The translations under genes were made by a program, and so were the position numbers. This document shows positions 58,059 to 64,000 of a stretch of 64,000 nucleotides of DNA, in pieces. The DNA lies in assembly GCA_018260425.1 (NCBI GenBank), contig JAGLBD010000003.1, forward strand, positions 40,948 to 104,947, written 5' to 3'. The DNA is from Pseudogulbenkiania sp. GTDB taxonomy: Bacteria; Pseudomonadota; Gammaproteobacteria; Burkholderiales; Chromobacteriaceae. The notes below the pieces were generated by a model. It did not search any database, was not told where the DNA came from, and saw nothing but the letters and a program-made list of their open reading frames with translations. Each line of letters begins with the position of its first letter. Positions within the stretch are counted from its first letter, which is position 1.

Positions 58059-58773
58059 CCACAAGGCATTGAAGGGGCTGGCGGATCTATTGCTTTTTGC
58101 ATCGTTGCTGATGATTTTGTATGCTGGTGTATTTTGGGTGACGCACGCTCCGGTCTTTCCGGTCAAGCGCATCCAGATCACCGGCCACATGAAGCGGGTA
58201 ACACCGGAACAGCTCAGGTTCATTGCCGAGCACGAATTGTCCGGAACGTTCTTTACGCTGGATATCGACAAGACCCGGGCGGCGTTCGGCAAGCTGCCCT
58301 GGGTTCGCGATGCACAGGTAAGGCGACGTTGGCCGGACACCCTCGATATCGAGGTTGACGAACATGCGGCGCTGGCACGTTGGGGCGAAAATGGCCTGAT
58401 CAGCGTCAAGGGCGAGTGGTTTGATGCCGCCAGCGATGAGAATCTGCCGGTACTATACGGCCCGGCAGGCAGCCAGAAGGATATGGGCCAGATGCTGGAG
58501 CGGCTGAGGCATCAGCTGGATGTCGCGGGTCTGGTGCCTGCCAGACTGTGGTTGTCGGATCGTCGCGCATGGCGGGTCGAGTTGAACAATGGAATTCGCC
58601 TCGAATTGGGGCGGGGCGAGGTGGAGAGCCGGGTAACGCGCTTTGCCTCGTACTGGAAAGATACGCTGGGTGCGTTGCCTTACCATATCGAGTATGTGGA
58701 TATGCGCTACCCTAACGGATTTGCCGTGCGGATGCCTGATTACCGGACTCCGCCGGCCTCGGTAAAAAAGTAA
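58048..58773 (+). CDS. ftsQ: Cell division protein FtsQ
   Basis: A 241-residue bitopic septal protein: cytoplasmic N-terminus, one membrane segment (about 14-32, [18 protein letters not shown]), a POTRA domain starting [20 protein letters not shown], and a beta domain with [22 protein letters not shown]. FtsQ recruits FtsL and FtsB. It overlaps ddl and is followed by ftsA. Confidence 0.93.
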   Translation: MWDNHKALKGLADLLLFASLLMILYAGVFWVTHAPVFPVKRIQITGHMKRVTPEQLRFIAEHELSGTFFTLDIDKTRAAFGKLPWVRDAQVRRRWPDTLDIEVDEHAALARWGENGLISVKGEWFDAASDENLPVLYGPAGSQKDMGQMLERLRHQLDVAGLVPARLWLSDRRAWRVELNNGIRLELGRGEVESRVTRFASYWKDTLGALPYHIEYVDMRYPNGFAVRMPDYRTPPASVKK

Positions 58774-58789
58774 GCAGTTGGAGCGACAG

Positions 58790-60028
58790 GTGAGCAAACC
58801 GAAGGAAAGCAAAAACATGTTGGTTGGCCTGGACATCGGCACGTCGAAGATCGTGGCGATCGTTGCAGAAGTCCTCGAGGATGGCCAACTCAATATCGTC
58901 GGTATGGGCCAGACGCCTTCGCGCGGGCTCAAGCGCGGCATGGTGGTGAACATCGAGTCCACCGTGCAGGCGATCCAGCGCGCCCTGGAAGAAGCCGAAC
59001 TGATGGCCGACTGCAAGATTCACGAGGTGTTCGCCGGGATTGCCGGGAGTCACATCAAGAGTGTGAACTCGCACGGAATGGTGGCGATCAAGGATCGTGA
59101 AGTCACCCAGATGGATATCGACCGGGTCATCGAGACGGCGCGTGCCGTGACGATCCCGCCGGACCATCAGGTGCTGCACATCCTCACCCAGGAATACAGC
59201 ATCGACGGTCAGGAAGGGGTTCGCGAACCTCTGGGCATGAGCGGAGTCCGCCTCGAAGCCAAGGTGCACATCGTGACCGGTGCGGTGTCTGCCGCGCAGA
59301 ACGTCACCAAGTGCGTGCGTCGCTGCGGCCTGGAAGTGGCCGATCTGGTACTGCAACCGATGGCATCGGCCATCGCGGTCTTGTCGGAAGACGAGAAAGA
59401 TCTGGGGGTCTGCCTGATCGATATCGGCGGCGGAACAACGGATATCGCGGTGTATGCCAACGGTGCCATTCGCCATACGGCGGTGATTCCGATCGCCGGT
59501 GACCAGATCACCAACGATATCGCCATGGCCTTGCGTACCCCGACCAAAGAGGCGGAAGACATCAAGATCCAGCACGGTGTCGCGCTGGTGAGCCTGGCCA
59601 ATCCGGGGCAGATGATCGAGGTGCCGGGAGTGGGCGAGCGCGGTCCGCGCCAGATGTCGCGCGCCACGCTGGCGGAAGTGGTCGAGCCGCGTGTCGAGGA
59701 GTTATTCCAGCTGGTGCAGCAAGAACTGCGCCGCAGCGGATTTGAAGAGTTGTTGTCCAGTGGCATCGTACTGACCGGCGGCGCAAGCCTGATGCCGGGC
59801 ATGGTGGAGCTGGCCGAAGAAGTGTTCCATATGCCGGTGCGCATCGGTGTGCCGAAGTATGTGGGAGGTCTTGCCGAAGTGGTCAAGACACCACGGTTCT
59901 CGACCGGGGTGGGTCTGATGTTGTTCGGCAAGGAGCAGTTCCAGACCCATGTGGGTCCGAAGGGTGAAAGCGCGGGAGTGGGACACCTGTTCTCGCGGAT
60001 GAAGACGTGGTTTGCCGGCAATTTCTGA
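58790..60028 (+). CDS. ftsA: Cell division actin-like protein FtsA
   Basis: A 412-residue actin-family ATPase that tethers FtsZ to the membrane. LVGLDIGTSKIVAIVAEV is phosphate-1, CLIDIGGGTTDIAVYANG phosphate-2, and GIVLTGGASLMPG the adenosine motif. The C-terminal amphipathic helix (LFSRMKTWFAGNF) binds membrane. I use the GTG at 58790 because GGAG lies 7 nt upstream; a TTG at 58778 is also in frame. Confidence 0.95.
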   Translation: MSKPKESKNMLVGLDIGTSKIVAIVAEVLEDGQLNIVGMGQTPSRGLKRGMVVNIESTVQAIQRALEEAELMADCKIHEVFAGIAGSHIKSVNSHGMVAIKDREVTQMDIDRVIETARAVTIPPDHQVLHILTQEYSIDGQEGVREPLGMSGVRLEAKVHIVTGAVSAAQNVTKCVRRCGLEVADLVLQPMASAIAVLSEDEKDLGVCLIDIGGGTTDIAVYANGAIRHTAVIPIAGDQITNDIAMALRTPTKEAEDIKIQHGVALVSLANPGQMIEVPGVGERGPRQMSRATLAEVVEPRVEELFQLVQQELRRSGFEELLSSGIVLTGGASLMPGMVELAEEVFHMPVRIGVPKYVGGLAEVVKTPRFSTGVGLMLFGKEQFQTHVGPKGESAGVGHLFSRMKTWFAGNF

Positions 60029-60092
60029 GAAAAGCCGGGTTTTATCGGGCGTAGTACACGGTTGATGCTCATCTTTTAATGAGGAGAGGAAA

Positions 60093-61283
60093 ATGAGCGG
60101 AATGGTATTTGAAGTCATGCAGGAAACGGCTCAGGAAGCCGTTATCAAGGTCATCGGCGTGGGTGGTGGTGGTTGCAACGCCATCGACAATATGATCGAT
60201 AACAAGGTACAGGGCGTGGATTTCATTTGCGCCAATACCGATGCGCAAACCCTGAAGCGCAACAAGGCCCCGGTCAAGGTGCAGCTTGGCACCAACCTGA
60301 CCAAGGGTCTGGGCGCCGGCGCCAACCCGGAAGTGGGTCGCAATGCGGCCCTGGAAGATCGTGAACGCATCGCCGAATTGCTGCGTGGCGCGAATATGGT
60401 GTTCATTACGGCCGGTATGGGCGGTGGCACCGGCACTGGTGCGGCTCCGGTCTTTGCCGAAGTGGCCAAGGAAATGGGCATTCTCACCGTCGGTGTGGTG
60501 ACGCGTCCGTTCGACCACGAAGGCAAGCGCATGAAAGTCGCGCAAGCCGGTATCGACGATCTGAAGAAGCACGTCGATTCGCTGATCGTGATTCCGAATG
60601 AAAAGCTCATGGAAGTGCTGGGTGAAGATGTCACCATGCGCGAAGCCTTCCGCGCTGCCGACGATGTGCTGAAGGGCGCCGTAGCCGGTATTGCCGAAGT
60701 GATTACCTGCCCGGGTCTGATCAACGTCGACTTTGCCGACGTGCGTACCGTGATGGGTGAAATGGGCTTGGCCATGATGGGTTCGGCCTATGCCTCCGGT
60801 ATCGACCGTGCGCGTGTCTCGGCCGAACAGGCGGTAGCGAGCCCCTTGCTCGACAATATCACCCTGGAAGGTGCCCGCGGCGTGCTGGTGAACATCTCTA
60901 CCGCACCGGGTTGCCTGAAGATGAGCGAGTACCGCGAAGTGATGGCGATTATTCGCCAATATGCGGACGAAGATGCCCAGGTGAAATTCGGTACCGCCGA
61001 AGTGGAAGACATGGCGGAAGACACCATTCGCGTGACCCTGATTGCGACCGGCCTTGGCCAGCGCAAACAAGGTGGTGGCCGCGAAGAGCGTCCGGAATAC
61101 ATCAAGGTCGTGAAAACCGGTACCGACAATCGCCCGGTAGACGTGCTCAACTACGATGATTTCGATACACCGGCCATCATTCGCAAGAGCCCGCGTCGTG
61201 GTGCACAGTCGCTGGATTTCTCTAACCCCGAGGTGAGCGAGTCTTACGATATTCCGGCATTTTTGCGTAAACAGGCAGACTGA
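60093..61283 (+). CDS. ftsZ: Cell division tubulin FtsZ
   Basis: A 396-residue GTPase forming the division ring. FITAGMGGGTGTGAAPVF is the tubulin signature, preceded by GVGGGGCNAIDNM; NVDFADVRTVMGEMG is the T7 synergy loop. The C-terminal peptide DIPAFLRKQAD is the FtsA/ZipA-binding tail. AGGAGAGG lies just upstream. The stop codon lies inside a hairpin. Confidence 0.98.
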   Translation: MSGMVFEVMQETAQEAVIKVIGVGGGGCNAIDNMIDNKVQGVDFICANTDAQTLKRNKAPVKVQLGTNLTKGLGAGANPEVGRNAALEDRERIAELLRGANMVFITAGMGGGTGTGAAPVFAEVAKEMGILTVGVVTRPFDHEGKRMKVAQAGIDDLKKHVDSLIVIPNEKLMEVLGEDVTMREAFRAADDVLKGAVAGIAEVITCPGLINVDFADVRTVMGEMGLAMMGSAYASGIDRARVSAEQAVASPLLDNITLEGARGVLVNISTAPGCLKMSEYREVMAIIRQYADEDAQVKFGTAEVEDMAEDTIRVTLIATGLGQRKQGGGREERPEYIKVVKTGTDNRPVDVLNYDDFDTPAIIRKSPRRGAQSLDFSNPEVSESYDIPAFLRKQAD

Positions 61284-61300
61284 TAGTTAACGACTATCAG
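61280..61300 (+). other. Hairpin spanning the ftsZ stop codon
   Basis: CTGATAGT-N5-ACTATCAG, an 8-bp perfect stem that contains the ftsZ TGA. There is no U-tract. A second small hairpin (ACAGCC-TCA-GGCTGT, 61325-61339) follows. They could help process or stabilise the ftsZ transcript. Confidence 0.45.
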
Positions 61301-61338
61301 GGTCGTGGAAGCAATCAATAAAGGACAGCCTCAGGCTG

Positions 61339-61347
61339 TGCTAGAAT
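61339..61347 (+). promoter_or_regulatory. Extended -10 promoter of lpxC
   Basis: TGCTAGAAT lies 33 nt before the lpxC ATG; the -35 is weak. It would give lpxC a transcription start separate from ftsZ. Confidence 0.55.
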
Positions 61348-61380
61348 CTTCCTGTCCCTGCGAAATCCAGAAAGTCTGCC

Positions 61381-62295
61381 ATGATATTGCAGCGCACGCT
61401 GAAAGAAGCGATTAGCGCAACCGGTGTGGGTTTGCACTCCGGCGAACGGGTGCGTCTTACCCTTCGCCCGGCGCCACCCGATGCCGGCATCACGTTTATC
61501 CGTACCGACTTGCCCGAGCCGGTTGCGGTAAAAGCGTTACCCGAACTCGTGAACGACACGCGTCTCTCCTCAACACTGGTCAGCGAGACCGGTGTGCGTG
61601 TCGGCACGATCGAGCATTTGATGTCGGCTCTGGCGGGTCTTGGCATAGACAATCTGGTCGTGGAGGTAACGGCAGCGGAAATCCCCATCATGGATGGGTC
61701 CGCTGCCCCCTTCCTGTTTCTGGTTCAGACGGCGGGCATCGTCGAACAAGCGGTTGCCAAAAAATTCATTCGTGTTCTCGAACCGGTCGAGATCGTGGAC
61801 GGTGACAAGTGGGTTCGTCTGGACCCGCATGAAGGGTTTACGGTCTCACTCTCCATCGAATTCAACCATCCTGCCTTCAATCTGGCCCCGCAGAAGGTCG
61901 ATGTGGACTTTTCACATCGCTCCTACATCGAGGAAATCAGTCGGGCGCGCACTTTCGGCTTCATGCACGAGGTCGAGTACATGCGCAACCATGGACTGGG
62001 GCTGGGGGGAAGTCTCGATAATGCCATCGTGATTGATGATGAGTACGTTCTCAATCCGGAGGGCTTGCGTTTCCCTGACGAATTCGTGCGGCACAAGATC
62101 CTCGACGCCATCGGCGATCTCTATATCGTGGGTCATCCCTTGATCGCGCACTTCTCGGGTCACAAGTCCGGGCATGCCATGAATAACCAGTTGTTGCGTA
62201 CTTTGCTGGCCAGACCGGAAGCCTGGGAGCTTGTCAGCTTTGTCGATCCGCTGGATGTTCCGTCCAGTTTCCACCGTATTCCGGAGGTTGTCTGA
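61381..62295 (+). CDS. lpxC: UDP-3-O-acyl-N-acetylglucosamine deacetylase
   Basis: A 304-residue Zn amidase that performs the first committed step of lipid A synthesis. Zn and catalytic motifs are [18 protein letters not shown] (His), [14 protein letters not shown] (His, Asp) and [13 protein letters not shown] (His). Typical length (305 in E. coli). Usual place after ftsZ in dcw clusters of this group; it also shows the organism makes lipopolysaccharide. Confidence 0.97.
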   Translation: MILQRTLKEAISATGVGLHSGERVRLTLRPAPPDAGITFIRTDLPEPVAVKALPELVNDTRLSSTLVSETGVRVGTIEHLMSALAGLGIDNLVVEVTAAEIPIMDGSAAPFLFLVQTAGIVEQAVAKKFIRVLEPVEIVDGDKWVRLDPHEGFTVSLSIEFNHPAFNLAPQKVDVDFSHRSYIEEISRARTFGFMHEVEYMRNHGLGLGGSLDNAIVIDDEYVLNPEGLRFPDEFVRHKILDAIGDLYIVGHPLIAHFSGHKSGHAMNNQLLRTLLARPEAWELVSFVDPLDVPSSFHRIPEVV

Positions 62296-62299
62296 CACC

Positions 62300-62491
62300 A
62301 TGATTGTTCTGGTTCGCTTGGCGGCATGGAGTGCCGTGCTGGTCATGGCGCTGGCGCTGGTAAAGTTCGCGCCTTATGGCAATCAACCGGCAAAAGAAAA
62401 GAGCGGGAAGGCCATCCGCGTACTGGTCGGCCTTGCTGCGCTCTTGTTGGTACTGAAAACCGGACTACTGGTGTTTCACGCCATTCACTGA
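62300..62491 (+). CDS. Small membrane protein after lpxC
   Basis: A 63-residue protein beginning MIVLVRLAAWSAVLVMALAL, with a second hydrophobic segment near 43-60 (VLVGLAALLLVLKTGLLVF) and a basic hinge (KEKSGKA). It starts 4 nt after lpxC; GGAGG lies 12 nt upstream. Its 3' end overlaps the convergent CNP1-like gene by 7 bp. Not recognised; two-TM topology is my reading. Confidence 0.6.
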   Translation: MIVLVRLAAWSAVLVMALALVKFAPYGNQPAKEKSGKAIRVLVGLAALLLVLKTGLLVFHAIH

Positions 62492-63003
62492 CGGGGTGCG
62501 GCTTTTTTCAGTCGCATCGCGAAGTCTTCGGCATCACGCGGCGGTACACCGATATCGCATACCGTGTCGCGCAGTGTCACTTTCACCTTGTCAAAGGGAT
62601 TCCAGTCACGCCACTGGGAATTCATCGATAGAATCCAGCGTTTGTTCACCGTATCGCCAAACGCATAGCTGCGCACGTGTTTGCGCGCGCAGTGCAGCCC
62701 TTCCACACTGATGTTTTCAGCGCCCTTCGGACTGGTGACCTTCAACACATAGTGCAGTACGCCATCCGGGGTGATGGAGAGACTCTTCTCTTCCAACTGG
62801 TAGCGGTAGCCGGCCGCCAATGGCACGTCAAGGCCGATGAAACCGTCGTTACCCGGAAAGGCCGGCATGTCATAGGAAGACTCTTCCCATGGCGTATCAT
62901 CCGGGACGTTGGCATTGGTGTTGAAGCGGCGCTTGTAGTCTTGTTGCGCCTGGGCTGTGGCGCACAGGGTGGCCAGGCAGGCCAGCACGAGTAACTTTTT
63001 CAA
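62485..63003 (-). CDS. Exported CNP1-like family protein
   Basis: A 172-residue periplasmic protein. I chose the TTG at 63003 because AAGGAG sits 7 nt upstream and the protein then begins with a Sec signal (KKLLVLACLATLCATAQA). The mature part (YDMPAFPGNDGFIGLDVP, GLHCARKHVRSYAFG, SMNSQWRDWNPFD, TVCDIGVPP) fits my memory of the CNP1-like family of betaproteobacteria; function unknown. Two Cys may form a disulfide. The NRDE gene lies 10 nt upstream on the same strand and its stop codon is part of this Shine-Dalgarno. Confidence 0.75.
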   Translation of the reverse strand: MKKLLVLACLATLCATAQAQQDYKRRFNTNANVPDDTPWEESSYDMPAFPGNDGFIGLDVPLAAGYRYQLEEKSLSITPDGVLHYVLKVTSPKGAENISVEGLHCARKHVRSYAFGDTVNKRWILSMNSQWRDWNPFDKVKVTLRDTVCDIGVPPRDAEDFAMRLKKAAPRQ

Positions 63004-63013
63004 GAACGACTCC

Positions 63014-63793
63014 TTAGCGGTTGGTGCCCGGAGGAAGCTGTCCGGGACGAAGAGTATAACGGCGCCGGCCGGTCTCCCGACAAGCAAGACCAAAGCTGCG
63101 CTCGGCGAACTGGACATCGCCACGAGCCGAAACGGTGAGCAGCATCGAGGCACGGGTGCCATAGTCGCGGGCTTCGACAAAGACCGGCGAGAGCAGGCGT
63201 TCCAGTGCCGTACCGATGCGGGTATTGGGCATTTGCCCCGGCGGGGCGACTTCGCGGTCGAACAACAGGTCGAACGCACTGTCTTCCAGCGGTGGGCGCG
63301 TCATTTCGCCCAGGGCTTCGGCGAGTTTGCGGCATTTGAACCAGGGGGTGTCCAATGTGGCATTCGACAAGGTGTGAATGCCAGGGGTCAGACGGTTAAG
63401 ACGCTGGAGCCGGCTGTCGAAATGAAACAGGTCATCGATCTGGCCAAACAACAGGTTATAGGGGGCATAATCCGCTACGCTGCCGGCCAATTCCTCGGCA
63501 AACGCCAGGGTTTCCATGTCTCCGGTGACGAAGCGTTCCACCAGTTTGCCTCGCGACACCCGGCCGGGCTGCTGATAACCGTCGCGGATATTGGTGACGG
63601 CGGCAAACCGGCCGCGATAGTCCACCGCCATCCAGCTTCCGCCACCCTTGACGTCACGTCCGCCCAGCGTTCCGGGATGATCCGGCCACCAGTCCAGCGG
63701 CAGGCTTTCACGGGCATGATACTCGTCACGGTTGGCAAGCAGTACCAGTTGGCCAAGCTGGCTTGTTTTGTAGGCAAAGGCAATCACACACAT
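63014..63793 (-). CDS. NRDE / TANGO2-family protein
   Basis: A 259-residue cytosolic protein. The ATG at 63793 puts Cys at position 2 (MCVIAFAY), which in this family becomes the N-terminal residue after Met removal, as in N-terminal nucleophile hydrolases. LLANRDEYHARESLPLDWW carries the NRDE signature; GGRDVKGGGSWMAV, AAVTNIRD and GIHTLSNATLDTPWFK follow in family order. Eukaryotic TANGO2 is linked to haem and lipid homeostasis, but the bacterial function is unclear. It is probably co-transcribed with the CNP1-like gene. Confidence 0.86.
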   Translation of the reverse strand: MCVIAFAYKTSQLGQLVLLANRDEYHARESLPLDWWPDHPGTLGGRDVKGGGSWMAVDYRGRFAAVTNIRDGYQQPGRVSRGKLVERFVTGDMETLAFAEELAGSVADYAPYNLLFGQIDDLFHFDSRLQRLNRLTPGIHTLSNATLDTPWFKCRKLAEALGEMTRPPLEDSAFDLLFDREVAPPGQMPNTRIGTALERLLSPVFVEARDYGTRASMLLTVSARGDVQFAERSFGLACRETGRRRYTLRPGQLPPGTNR

Positions 63794-63812
63794 CTCGGAG
63801 CCCAATGCTAGG

Positions 63813-63833
63813 TACAATATGATCTGTATTGTA
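63813..63833. promoter_or_regulatory. Palindrome between the NRDE and TusA-like genes
   Basis: TACAATA-N7-TATTGTA is a perfect 7-bp-arm palindrome centred in the 67-bp divergent gap. TACAAT or TATTGT could also be -10 elements, so it may be an operator overlapping both promoters. Confidence 0.4.
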
Positions 63834-63860
63834 ACGTGAACGGCAGAGGGATACCCAAAC

Positions 63861-64000
63861 ATGCAGCCTGACAAACATATCGACTTGTCCGGACTCAATT
63901 GTCCGCTTCCCATCCTGCGTGCCAAAAAGGCGTTGGCCGAGTTGGCGAGCGGGGCAGTGCTGGAGGTGATCGCCACCGATCCCGGCGCGCCGAAAGACTT
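63861..64000 (+). CDS. TusA-family sulfurtransferase, 3' end outside window
   Basis: The first 46 residues are visible: DLSGLNCPLPILRAKKALAE contains the CPxP motif with the catalytic Cys, and VIATDPGAPKD continues the fold. TusA-like proteins carry persulfide sulfur for tRNA thiolation or other pathways. AGAGGG lies upstream of the ATG. It is divergent from the NRDE gene and continues past the window end. Confidence 0.9.
   Translation, partial: MQPDKHIDLSGLNCPLPILRAKKALAELASGAVLEVIATDPGAPKD

Overview
The window looks like a chromosomal segment of a GC-rich betaproteobacterium, most likely of the order Neisseriales (Chromobacteriaceae type). This is inferred from gene content: an Entner-Doudoroff operon with HexR-like operators, System II cytochrome c maturation beside cytochrome c4 and engB, gatCAB divergent from an mreBCD-mrdA-rodA block, and a complete gamma/beta-type dcw cluster ending in lpxC. 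No rRNA, tRNA, CRISPR array, insertion sequence or prophage was seen.

Layout. 0-1.5 kb: two tandem PEP-CTERM exported proteins, the first cut by the window edge. 1.5-9.6 kb: an RNB-family ribonuclease, an HDOD protein, edd-eda divergent from pgl with two HexR-like sites between them, a Tsx-like outer-membrane channel, an MBL-fold hydrolase and a GIY-YIG protein. 9.6-16.5 kb: ResB and CcsA/ResC-type haem handling proteins with cytochrome c4 on one strand, engB on the other, then comF-trmL-rlpA. 16.6-25 kb: bioB, bioF, a GAF-GGDEF-EAL cyclic-di-GMP protein, bioH and bioC on one strand, followed by a patatin-like lipoprotein and a GST-like protein. 25-31 kb: two tandemly duplicated lipoproteins with TTG starts, a structured intergenic region with a long inverted repeat and a T8 tract, a PCu(A)C copper chaperone, MarC, an APC transporter and a sterol-desaturase-family protein. 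31-40 kb: rodA, mrdA, mreD, mreC and mreB (minus strand) divergent from gatCAB (plus strand). 40-44.3 kb: three unrecognised minus-strand genes with disordered Ser/Thr/Gln/Pro-rich N-termini, inserted between gatB and mraZ. 44.7-62.5 kb: promoter with four MraZ boxes, then mraZ-rsmH-ftsL-ftsI-murE-murF-mraY-murD-ftsW-murG-murC-ddl-ftsQ-ftsA-ftsZ-lpxC and a small membrane protein. 62.5-64 kb: a CNP1-like exported protein, an NRDE/TANGO2-family protein, and the start of a TusA-like gene.

How it fits together. Most of the window is housekeeping: peptidoglycan precursor synthesis and septation (dcw), cell elongation (mre/mrd), amidation of mischarged tRNA (gatCAB), early biotin synthesis, and glucose catabolism by the Entner-Doudoroff route. 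The accessory parts most worth study are the three-gene 40-44.3 kb island, whose proteins look like candidate secreted effectors; the duplicated lipoprotein pair with the structured intergenic element beside it; and the cyclic-di-GMP enzyme embedded in the biotin genes.
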